From contig NC_085850.1 in assembly GCF_020906515.1 (NCBI RefSeq), forward strand, positions 3,968,001-4,032,000: a DNA stretch of 64,000 nt. The letters run 5' to 3'. A program made the translations under genes and the position numbers. Shown piece by piece: positions 55,157-64,000 of the stretch (its first letter is position 1; each line of letters opens with the position of its first letter). Origin of the DNA: Vanrija pseudolonga (Eukaryota > Basidiomycota > Tremellomycetes > Trichosporonales > Trichosporonaceae). The notes beneath the pieces were generated by a model. That model made no database searches and had not been told where the DNA came from. It saw only the letters and a list, made by a program, of their open reading frames with translations.

Positions 55157-58100
55157 TCACAGATTCTGGATTTGTTGTCGAGGAGGCATCGGAGGGAAGC
55201 GTCGTCTGGCAAACTCTCGGACCTCGGCAATGCGCGCAAAGTGTTTGTCGACGCTGACCTGGGACGCCTTCTCGTCTTCGAGACGGCCTGCAAGGCGGTA
55301 CGCATCTGGGGGTTAGATCTGGACACCAACTTTAACCCACCCCTCAGCTTGACCGCGTACCACAGTCCAAGGATGGTCTGTCCTACACCGTCCGGGCGGT
55401 CCAGGCCGCCGAGCATCTGTGTGATGCTACGCCCCGACTCGAGCTGCTTGAGCTGGCGTTCCGAGTCGCCGTACACATGCGCTCCGGTGGTGAACGCGAA
55501 GATCAGACAGTGGAGCACGTTCAAGTTGCCCTTGCGGGCCAACTCGTACGCGTTGGAGAGGAAGCGTCTGCAGTGTAAGCTGGAAACTCATCGCCAGGCG
55601 TCACAGCTCACTTTGAAATCACACGCTCCGTCTCCGTCAGGCTTGAGAGGAAGCTTCCCACTGCGCTCAGCATTGCGTTGTTGCCCGATCGACAGGCATC
55701 CGCCAGCATGTTGACGTATTGGGATCGCTCGTGACTGTCACGCAAGCCCTCGAGCCCACCACTTGCTGATAAGAGGCCGACGTCGACGACCAGGCGGAGC
55801 TCAGACCCGGGAGTGATCATCGACTGGGCTGCGCGGTAGTACCGAACAGCATTGTCAGACAAGCCTAGGATGTGCGTAAACTGGGCGTAGAGAAGGGACA
55901 GCTGCGGCAAGTGGCTATTGAACAGGTGGCACCTGCGCAAGTGGCGAACTGTATCCGTGAGGACCTGGTTGTAAGTAGATGCTCGGCGGTGCAGGGCACC
56001 TACCTTGTCCGCCTCGGCAAACGACGAGCGAATGATGTGGGCCAGTGCCTCCTCCATCATGCCCTCTGCTTTGAGCGTCGCCATAACCTTTCGCAACCGA
56101 AGGGCCTCGGCGAGGCCATGAACCTGCGAGACTGGATGTCAGCTAGGGCCCAGCACCAGGCAGCTCACATCCAGAGTCCCAGAAATCCTCAGCACGAGCG
56201 ACATCTTCCCACTCGCGCATCGCCCTCGAGTGCACAAGAGTGCGGCAGGTCGCCGAGCTGCCCAAGAACTCCCTCCGACTGACAATCGTCGTGATGTAGG
56301 TGAGTGTGTAGAGCACGTTGATGGGCGTCGACTGTACGTAGAGGCTCTGGGGCGGCCCGGATGGAGATTGGAGCACAAACTGGTCGTCAGCACGCCATCT
56401 CTCATACAACTTACCTCGACAATGCCACCGCTTTCCCGCATGGCATCGAGGTAGCCCTGGTCTGTTGAGTCGTCGATCAAGTTGTACAGGCTCTTGAGGA
56501 CCAGCTTGACTTTGTTGTCCTCGCCGATACGGCCCTGGTACAGGGCTCTGAGGAGCAAGAAGTGCGCCGTCAATGAAGCCTTCCAAGCAAGGCTCTGGGG
56601 GCTCTTCGGTCTGATGCCGGTGGCCACGGTGTTGCTACCGCCCGCAGCAGGCTCCGGCGGCGGCTGCGTCAATCTCATGACCTTTGCCCCCTCATCGAGC
56701 GCTGGTTGCAGCTTGTCCCATTTGCGTTGGGAGAAGTAGGCCTTTATGCGTGCTACGTGGATGAGCTGCATGAGCTCAAAGTGTTGGCGGGAGCGAGCTT
56801 CGGACTTGGAATGTGAGTGGGAGCCTAATTGCAATTCAACACAATTCAACTCACCTCGATCTCGTCGGCGACAGTAAAGAAGTCTGGGTGAGACGTCTCC
56901 TCCAGATGTTGCATTAGCATCAGGCGAAGGCTGTATCGATGCTGGAACTCGTCTCTGCACGGGTTAGCTCGAGACACGGAGCGGGACCCACTTAGTCGTC
57001 ATCGCCAACGCCTGCTTGATCACCCGCTTGCCGTGGTGAACCTTGTCCCTCATAAACGCCAGCCTTGCGTTTGACAACTCCAGTCCATGGCGATACGTCT
57101 TGAGTGCCGGGCTGCGAAGGGATAATGCATGGGACTTTGTGATTGTGTCCTCAACATCGGTGGCAAGGTTCTCCGTGTCGACATTGATCTTGATCTTCGC
57201 CCGTTGAGCACTATCCAAGCGCCCAATCTCCTCGACTGCCGCGAGGATCTTGATGCCGACAGTAACAAACTCGAGGCCGAAGGCGACCTTTTCCTTGTCA
57301 CTCAGCCCCGCCGTCGAGAGGCCGGAGCGTAAGAGGTCGGCAGAGAGGACGAGCAGCCGCAAGCTCGTCGTCGCGGCGTTGGCGTCATGGGAGAATGGCA
57401 CGCCGGCCTTGGGGCGACCCCCACGGGTCATCCTGATCGGCGGACACGTAGGGTCCTCGCCGCCTGGGACGCGGATCGACGAGGGCACGAACGCCTGCCT
57501 CAAGTGATGATGCGCTGCCTGGTGGGCTGACACGGCGAGGTGGTACAGCAGCGGAACTGTGGGGATCTCCTCGCGCGCCGGCCCGGGGCGGGTGAGCACT
57601 GCTGGCGCCGACGATGTCGCTTTAGCGAGTATGGGGAAGGGTGATGCCGCCGGGGCGGGCACAGGTGCCGGGCGCTGTGGTGCTAGGGCTGGGGGTGGGG
57701 CCGCCGACTTTGATGATGTTGGTGCCGCTTTTGGCCGTGATGGTGGAGCCGCCATAGGCCGTGATGGTGCCGGAGCCACAGGCTTCGGCGCCTTCGGCTT
57801 GACTGGCCGTGGCGCGGGTGTAGGCGCTGGCGCCTGTGGCGGAGGGAAGGCGACGGGGTGTTGGTGCTGAAGGACGGGGGAAGGCGACGCAGCTGGCGGC
57901 GGTGGCGGGAGGAACTGTTGCGGGAGGGGTAAGGCGGGGGTGGGGAAGGCATTCTGCTGCGGCTGCTGTGGTGGGAATGCCTGCGGCACGGGGTAAGGAT
58001 ACGCGTACTGTCTCTGCGGCGGTGTGGGGAGGGGTTGTGGTTGTGGCGAGGACATCATCGGGGGGAAGCCCATGGCCATGCCCGGCGGCGGCGGCGGTTG

Positions 58101-58529
58101 GTCATATCGCGGCTTCTTGTTGTTGTTCATGAACTGGAGCTGCGGCGAAGTGAGCTGCGGTGACGACATCTGCGGCGAGCGGAACTGCGGTGGGAGGAAG
58201 TGCTGGTCCGGCGGCGGTGGTGGTGGCCAGAAGGACGGTTGTTGTTGCTGTTGCACGTCGACATCCGACCACGAGCGCTTGAGGGGCGCAGGCGGCACCT
58301 GGAATTGTTGTTGTTGGAATTGGTGAAAGTGCTCGTGCTGCTGTGGATAGAACGGCTGCTGCTGTTGTTGTTGCTGAGGTTGAGGTTGCTGCTGATGCAT
58401 CTGTTGCTGTTGGTGTTCTGCCTGGGCCTGCAGACTGAGCAACTGCTGAAGGATGACATCCCCTGCGGACATCTCCTGCTGCGGGGGGAAGGTGTGCCCA
58501 CCGGGGCCACCAGGACCGCCGGCCGACAT
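55157..58529 (-). CDS. SCC4: Cohesin loading factor Mau2/Scc4
   Basis: Predicted 1031 aa in eight exons: 58529-56992, 56954-56855, 56804-56415, 56379-56169, 56131-56004, 55964-55612, 55567-55341 and 55305-55157. The first ~310 residues are Gln/Pro-rich. The rest is a TPR-like helical array: SAHQAAHHHLRQAFVPSS, DEFQHRYSLRLMLMQHLEET, ARIKAYFSQRKWDKLQPALD, SLYVQSTPINVLYTLTYI, and the strongly conserved end YRLAGRLEDEKASQVSVDKH plus FARIAEVREFA. This is the cohesin_load family. Scc4/Mau2 with Scc2 loads cohesin rings on chromosomes. Introns are as short as 35 nt (56414-56380). At that intron a later acceptor would also keep frame, dropping 12 residues. Exon 3 uses an AAG acceptor. Upstream, an open frame without ATG (58756-58631) may be a spliced leader. 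Confidence 0.9.
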
Positions 58530-58850
58530 GTGGTGATGTTCCTTTGTCCGGTACCACCTGCCGGGGGGTGGGGGGTCTTTGGCCGGCGGGTCAGTGGCCG
58601 TCTCGCGCTCTTCGGCAGGACGCTACTCACTCGGCGTTGGGGGTCGAGTTGAATGAGGTTGCCGATGCGGCGTTGCAAAGACAAGATGGCAGCAGTGAGT
58701 GACGGCAGGGCCGATACAATGTCGACCCAGTCATTCGCGGGGTTGGGTGGGATCACGTGACTCGTCCCGAGTCGAGACGCTTCCAGCCGGCCGGATAAAA
58801 GTCAGAGTGATGGACCTTTGTGATCGTTATCAACACCCATCACCGACACA
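58530..58850. promoter_or_regulatory. Divergent SCC4/HIS3 promoter with CACGTG, TGACTC and TATA
   Basis: This is 321 bp. An E-box CACGTG at 58754-58759 overlaps a Gcn4/Cpc1-type TGACTC at 58758-58763. A TATA-like ATAAAAG lies at 58795-58801, about 50 bp before the HIS3 ATG. The arrangement fits general amino-acid control of HIS3; binding itself is inferred. Confidence 0.6.
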
Positions 58851-59596
58851 ATGGCACGCACAGCAACAGTCGAGCGCAAGACGAGCGAGACGCAGATCAC
58901 CTGCACCCTCGGTCTGGACACGGGCGGCGTGCACCCCGCGCAGGCCATCAACGTGTCGACCGGCATCGGCTTCCTCGACCACGTCAGTATCGCCGCTTGG
59001 CTTGGCTTCTTCTTCAGGCCCCTGCTAACCAACCCCCTGCAGATGCTCACCGCGCTCGCAAAGCACGGCGGCATGTCTCTCGAGCTCAAGTGTAACGGTG
59101 ACCTCCACATCGACGACCACCACACGACCGAGGACGTCGGCCTTGCCCTCGGCGAGGCGTTCAAGAAGGCCCTCGGCGAGCGCAAGGGCATCAAGCGCTA
59201 CGGCTACGCGTACGCCCCTCTGGACGAGGTGAGTGTGCTAGTGCTGGCTCGTAGATTAGCCACTCACACCCCAGGCCCTCTCCCGCGCTGTTCTTGACAT
59301 CTCGTCCCGGCCGTACTTTGCCGGCGAGCTCCCCTTCACCCGCGAGAAGATCGGAGACTGTAAGTGCCCAGCACGACGCCGCTGACCACCCAGTGTCCAC
59401 CGAGATGATTCCCCACTTCCTCGAGTCGTTTGCGTTTGCCGGCGGCGTGACTCTGCACGTCGACTCGATCCGCGGCGTCAACAACCACCACATTGCCGAG
59501 TCGGCCTTCAAGGCGCTTGCCCTCGCCATCCGCCAGGCTATCACCGAGACGGGCTCAAACGACGTCCCGTCGACCAAGGGCGTGCTTGCGATCTAA
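58851..59596 (+). CDS. HIS3: Imidazoleglycerol-phosphate dehydratase
   Basis: Predicted 201 aa in four exons: 58851-58982, 59043-59228, 59275-59359 and 59394-59596. The two metal-binding histidine clusters, [18 protein letters not shown] and [18 protein letters not shown], and [15 protein letters not shown] are intact. Length is normal (yeast His3 has 219 aa). It catalyses the sixth step of histidine synthesis in the cytosol: imidazole-glycerol phosphate to imidazole-acetol phosphate. Intron 1 uses a GTCAGT donor; all other donors are GTGAGT or GTAAGT. Its promoter has a TGACTC site. Confidence 0.97.
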
Positions 59597-59728
59597 AATC
59601 ACCACGAACAACTGTTGTACTCCGACAACAACGTTGTAACAGTGCTAGTGCGATAGACGGTGCATAGTATGAACACGGGAGCAGGCGTTTATCACTAGCC
59701 AAGATATCCACAAGTCTAGAATTGTGGT

Positions 59729-61024
59729 CTACTTTTTGCGTGTCGACGAGCGAGTGGAGCGCGTCGGCCGCCTCGAGCTCGAGGCGGGCTTGGCGTCGAC
59801 CTCGGAGCCGCTGCCCTCGAGCTCGAGCGCCTCGGCCTCGGTCAGCTCGCGGAACGGCGTGGCGAGGCGGTCGGCGAGCGCGACGGGCTCGGCGATGGGC
59901 GATGTCGCGGGCGAGGACGACGGCGAGGACTGCACCGACGTCTCAGTCGAGCGGGGGAAGGACGCGCCGCTCCCGCGCGACGAGTAGTAGCGTCCTGCCT
60001 GCTGGGTCAGATACGGCAGTGACCTCTAACCCACCTGGAGCAGCATCACGCCCGTCAGCATCACCGACGTGATGATGTTGTCGTTGGCGAGGTCGCGCAC
60101 CGCCGCCGCGAGCACGGGGAACGTGTCGTGCTCTGTCAACTTTTCTGGCAGGGGGTTGGGGAAGGAGACGAGCGCTGGGGGACGGGTCAGTTGCGCTGCG
60201 CGAGCCTAGATGTCACAACGCACTGGGGTAAAGCTCGGTCACCTGGTTGTACGTGATGCTCGCGACGAGGACTGTGGAGTCAGTGGGGTCGGTCGGGTAT
60301 GCGGCGGCACAGCGCGGCAGCGGCAGCGGCAGAAGGCAGTCGATGGGGCCGGCGGCGCCGTATCAGAAGCTGCGAGCCCGATCGGCCGTCGCGTCGTGCG
60401 ATGCGATCATGCGGCGCTCGGCCCGCAACACTGCGACACCAGCCCCTCGGAGGCGGCTCGAGGGGGTGTCTCGCGGCGGTGTCCGCGTGGGTCGCCCTGC
60501 TGCCTTTCTGCCGACTCTTGCTCGCCGCTGCGCGGCCCACGCAACACTCACGCAAGCTCGCGCCGTCAAAGAGCACCTCGCCGCCCTTACCGCGCCACCC
60601 CGACACAAGCTTGCCGGCCGCAGCGACCAGCGCGGCGACGCCGACGGCAATGTACACCCATCCGAGGCCGTCTGGCCCGTGCCCCAGGAGCGCGTAGTAC
60701 CGGATCGACTGTTCCAGCGCCGCGGGGGTGACGGGCGAGCGCCAGAGCACGTTGTGGTCTGCGATCCAGTGGGTGAAGGTTGTGCCTGTGAGAGAGGGAG
60801 CGCGTTAGCGCGACCTCGCTGCTGTTGAAGGCGAGGCTGGGCGAGGAGGGGGCCAGCGAGCCGCGAGCGACGCAACGACGCGCGCGCGCGCGCTCACCCA
60901 CCCACCGACGCACGCACGGCAGACGTCGCCGCAGTCGTCGGCCCGAACCTCGCCCAACCCCACACCCACACTCACCCAGCAAGAAGCACGTGGTGCACGT
61001 CACGATTGTTGTTCGCCAGACCAT
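59729..61024 (-). CDS. SHR3: ER amino-acid-permease chaperone Shr3
   Basis: Predicted 247 aa in five exons: 61024-60976, 60785-60552, 60271-60224, 60174-60035 and 60001-59729. Four membrane helices are visible: residues ~1-20 (VWRTTIVTCTTCFLLGTTF), GWVYIAVGVAALVAAAGKLV, LLVASITYNQVTELYP, and NIITSVMLTGVMLLQ. FTHWIADHNVLWRSPVT after helix 1 matches the Shr3 pattern. The cytosolic tail is Ser/Glu-rich and ends in basic RSTRKK. Shr3 packages amino-acid permeases for COPII export. Exons are short and one intron is ~280 nt. It lies tail-to-tail with HIS3 (132 bp) and head-to-tail with LEU4, so three genes of amino-acid supply are adjacent. Confidence 0.88.
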
Positions 61025-61520
61025 GGCGAGGATGCGCTGTAGCGGCTGCGGCGGTGGGGGAGGGGGGGGGGAGGGAGATGCAAGATGATTATGGTGATGA
61101 TGATGCGAACGAGTTGGCCGGCATGCACCAAGTGTTGCAGCACCACGGCCCTCCCACCCCACGCCCAGCAGCCCAGCTGTCATCTCGCCGGTCATTGCGC
61201 GCATGCGGTGGGGCGAACGGCTCGCGACTTTTTGATCCCGTCAAGGGTTGGCCTCAATCATGACGCTCAGAGACACCAGCCAGCCCCACCCCGGTGGCCG
61301 ATGGTCAGGTGGCAGCCCAGCCAGCAAACACGCCAGCGACAACGACAAGAGGCCGAACAGGACAAACAAGCCAGCTTCGAGACAACTTCGAGCCGCCCCA
61401 CTCGGCCGACACCCTCGGCTACGCGGCTACAACCCCCACCCACGCGACCAATTCACTACATCATCATCGCAGATGGATACAAAAGCCACGGGCCGCCCCA
61501 CTACTACTCCGCACCTACAC
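61025..61520. other. Intergenic region between SHR3 and LEU4
   Basis: This is 496 bp comprising the SHR3 promoter and LEU4 3' UTR. No TGACTC site was seen here. No other feature was recognised. Confidence 0.6.
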
Positions 61521-63676
61521 CTACTCAATGTTGAGCTTCTGGTCACCCAGCCAGCGGTTGGCAGCCGAGACGACGGCCTTGAGACCAGACGCGGTAATGT
61601 CGGCGTCGACGCCAACACCCCAGAAGCCGCCCTTGGTCTTGTCCTTGGGGTCAACGTTGGGCGGGATGACCTCAATGTAGGTCGCGGCCTTGACATCCGA
61701 GCCGACACCGACCGAGTGCTCAGAGTACTCGCGGACCGAGAGCTGGATGCCGAGGTCGCCGTGGAGCGCCTCGAGGAACGACGACAGGGGGCCGTTACCC
61801 TCACCCGAGATCTTGTACTGCTTGTCGTCGACAATAACAGTAGCAGTGATCTTGCGGGGGACAGAGGGCAGGTCATCGTTGCCGTTGACCTGGCTGCCGT
61901 TGCGGTCAGGGGAAGCCTCGGCACGGGCGTCGCCGAGCGAGAGCTGGGTCATGCGCGAGAGCGAGCGCGACTCGCGGGCGGGCGACTGCTCGGGTGTGCC
62001 GAGGACCGACGACGAGCGCGACGCACGCTGGTTCTCCATCGAGAACGACTTGAGGATGATGCGGCCGTTGTAGCCAGTGCCAAAGTTGTAGGCTTCGCGG
62101 AAGGCGCCGGTGATGTCCTGGACGGTCATCTCCTTGCCCGTGACCTCGGACTTCTCCTGGACGACCTGGTAGAAGGAGATCTGCATGCGGCGAGGCAGGT
62201 CGAGCGCGAGGGCGGTCTTGACAATGTAGGCGACACCGCCCTTGCCCGACTGCGAGTTGACACGGATGACGGCCTCGTACGTGCAGCCGACGTCGGCGGG
62301 GTCGATGGGAAGGTAGGGCACGGACCAGAAGTTGTCGCCGGCCTCCTCGCGCTTCTTCTGGGCCTCGAGACCCTTCTTGATGGCGTCCTGGTGCGAGCCC
62401 GAGAAGGCGGTGAACACGAGGTCGCCGGCATAAGGATGTCTTGGGTGGACTGGGAGGCCAGTGCACTCGGTGACTGTGTCGATGATGGCGTACATGTCGG
62501 AAAAGTCGAGGTTGGGAGGGTAGCCCTGCGAGTAGTAGTTGAGGCCGAGGGTGACGAGGTCGACGTTGCCGGTACGCTCACCGTTGCCGAGGACTGTGCC
62601 CTCGACACGGTCGGCACCAGCAAGCACACCGAGCTCGGCGGCAGCGACGGCACAGCCACGGTCATTGTGGGTGTGGAGCGAGATGATGCATTTCTCGCGC
62701 TGGGTGAGGCCGTTGATGAACTGCTCAACCTGGTCGGCGAAGCAGTTTGGCGTCGCGACTTCGACTGTGGCGGGGAGGTTGAAGATGATGCGCTCCTCGT
62801 TGCGGCCGTCGGCCCAGACTGACTCGGTACCGGCAAGCCACGTCTTCTTGACAGCCTCACACACCTCGACGGCGTAGGGGGTCTCGGTCTGCGAGAAGGT
62901 CTCCGGCGAGTACTCGTAGCGGAACGACGTGCCGTGAGACTTGGAGTACTTTTCAGCAAGGCGACGGATGAGGGCCGTGTGGTCGGTAGCGAGCCTGCTG
63001 TCAGCACAGAACAGCCATGTCCACCTACTTGATTGTCTCCTCGCGGTTGTTGTTGAAGACGACTTCGCGGAACAGGCACGAGGTGGCGTTGTACATGTGG
63101 ATGATGACATGCTTGAGGCCGGCCACAGCCTCAAAGGTACGCTCGATGAGGTCGGTACGGGCGGGGGTAAGAACCTAGGTGTCAGGCCTGTTTTGCAACT
63201 TGTCGCTCACCTGAATCCAGACGTCATCGGGCACCTCGTTGGTGTTGACGAGCTCGCGGACAAAGGCAAAGTCGGTCTCGGACGCGGCGGGGTACGCGAC
63301 CTCGATCTCCTTGAAGCCAATCTGGACGAGGTGGCGGAAGAACCTCATCTTCTGGAGGTTTGTCATTGCTACGGGATGGTCAGCAACAGCATGTCCGCCG
63401 CACGTACGGTTCGCGAGCGACTGGTTGCCATCGCGCAGATCAGTCGAGAGCCAGATGGGCGCCTTCTTGCTCTGCTTGTCGGGCCATGTGCGCTGGGGGA
63501 ACGGCGTAGGCTGGAACGCCTTGTACCTTGTGGCGGGCTCCTCGCTGAGTGTGTGAGCGGGGGGTTGGTTGGTAGCAGTGCGGGTGCGGGTGCGAGGTGT
63601 GCCGATTGAGTGTGATGGGACTGATGCCCATCGCACCACCCGCGCCGGCGGGCTTGGCCACTTACAGCATGGGCAT
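61521..63676 (-). CDS. LEU4: 2-isopropylmalate synthase
   Basis: Predicted 641 aa in five exons: 63676-63666 (11 nt), 63544-63408, 63368-63211, 63174-63029 and 62994-61521. The 11-nt first coding exon supplies MPML, which joins to [10 protein letters not shown] as in other fungal enzymes. The HMGL-like barrel has [15 protein letters not shown] (active site), [17 protein letters not shown] and [18 protein letters not shown] (metal-binding His). The C-terminal LeuA allosteric domain ([20 protein letters not shown] onward) allows leucine feedback inhibition. A low-complexity Ser/Arg stretch of ~60 residues links the two. It condenses acetyl-CoA and 2-ketoisovalerate in the first leucine-specific step. 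Localisation, mitochondrial or cytosolic, is unclear as no strong presequence is seen. The last intron ends in CAGCAG, a tandem acceptor. Confidence 0.97.
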
Positions 63677-64000
63677 TTTGGATCAAGATTAACTGTGGGT
63701 TCGAGAATGCAAAGAGTGCGTATGTGTGCGTGTGTGCTGTCTTTGTGTGTGTGTGCCGCAAGACTTGCTTTGACGGCCTTTTAGAAGAGTTGAAGAGACG
63801 TCGAGAAGAGTGTGGTGCTCGCTAGTAAAAGGTTGTCATCGAGCATCGAGTCAGACTGAGATGAGCCGAACTGTGCCGCAACTAGGCTGCGATCGTTGCC
63901 GACAACTATTAATGACTAATAGGGGGAACATTAGTGACGGAACCAAATTGACTTGAGCGTCATGTTAATCCACACAATCCGCGCGTAATGGCCCCATGGC
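63677..64000. promoter_or_regulatory. LEU4 upstream region with TGACTC site
   Basis: The 324 bp to the window end. GAGTCA at 63848-63853 reads TGACTC on the LEU4 strand, about 172 bp before the ATG, a Gcn4/Cpc1-type position. A CA/CT-rich leader (63680-63770) precedes the ATG. The next gene is not reached. Confidence 0.55.

Overview
This window looks like a piece of a basidiomycete yeast chromosome, most likely a tremellomycete of the Trichosporonales/Cryptococcus kind. The DNA is GC-rich and compact. Almost every gene is interrupted by very short introns (about 35 to 60 nt) with GTGAGT-like donors, CTGAC-like branch sites and CAG or TAG acceptors. The gene set includes a CAP10-family capsule-type glycosyltransferase, an OCH1-type mannosyltransferase, a DSC-complex E3 ligase and the ArfGAP, exocyst and cohesin-loader genes of a free-living fungus. 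I read 24 protein-coding genes. The first is cut by the window edge. I rebuilt the exon structures by hand; reading phase closes across every junction given. No transposon, virus-like element, tRNA, rRNA or CRISPR array was recognised.

Layout. 1-5.1 kb: end of a carnosine N-methyltransferase-like gene (+), a CTP-dependent diacylglycerol kinase (-) and the succinyl-CoA ligase beta subunit (-). 5.6-12.8 kb: a membrane-anchored SGNH-like protein (-) and a large HAL4/SAT4-type kinase (-). 14.7-21.0 kb: exocyst Sec5 (-), an unrecognised protein (-) and an OCH1-like mannosyltransferase (-). 21.0-22.8 kb is a long divergent intergenic region with a pure (GGCA)44 repeat. 22.8-26.6 kb: an ArfGAP (+) facing the mRNA-export helicase SUB2 (-). 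28.9-37.4 kb: a Q-rich SNF5 (+) and the TUL1/Dsc1 ubiquitin ligase (+). 37.6-39.8 kb: a CAP10-family enzyme (-), followed by 3.3 kb with no gene that I can support.

43.1-52.3 kb: a secreted DUF3455-like protein (-), a PP2A activator (-), an IAH1-like esterase (+), a paxillin-like LIM protein (+) and a GT61 glycosyltransferase (-). 52.7-54.8 kb: two mitochondrial small-subunit ribosomal protein genes (mS45 and uS8m) transcribed divergently from a 208-bp gap. 55.2-58.5 kb: the cohesin loader MAU2/SCC4 (-). 58.9-63.7 kb: HIS3 (+), the amino-acid-permease chaperone SHR3 (-) and LEU4 (-). This last group is an amino-acid-supply neighbourhood, with TGACTC-type sites upstream of HIS3 and LEU4.

The most unusual signals are non-coding. 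The 682-nt SUB2 intron carries a GC-rich block of about 365 nt whose ends are complementary over four helices. The mS45 intron has a C/D-box-like unit whose guide would pair with 12 nt of the highly conserved 5' end of 18S rRNA. Both need a covariance-model search and RNA data.
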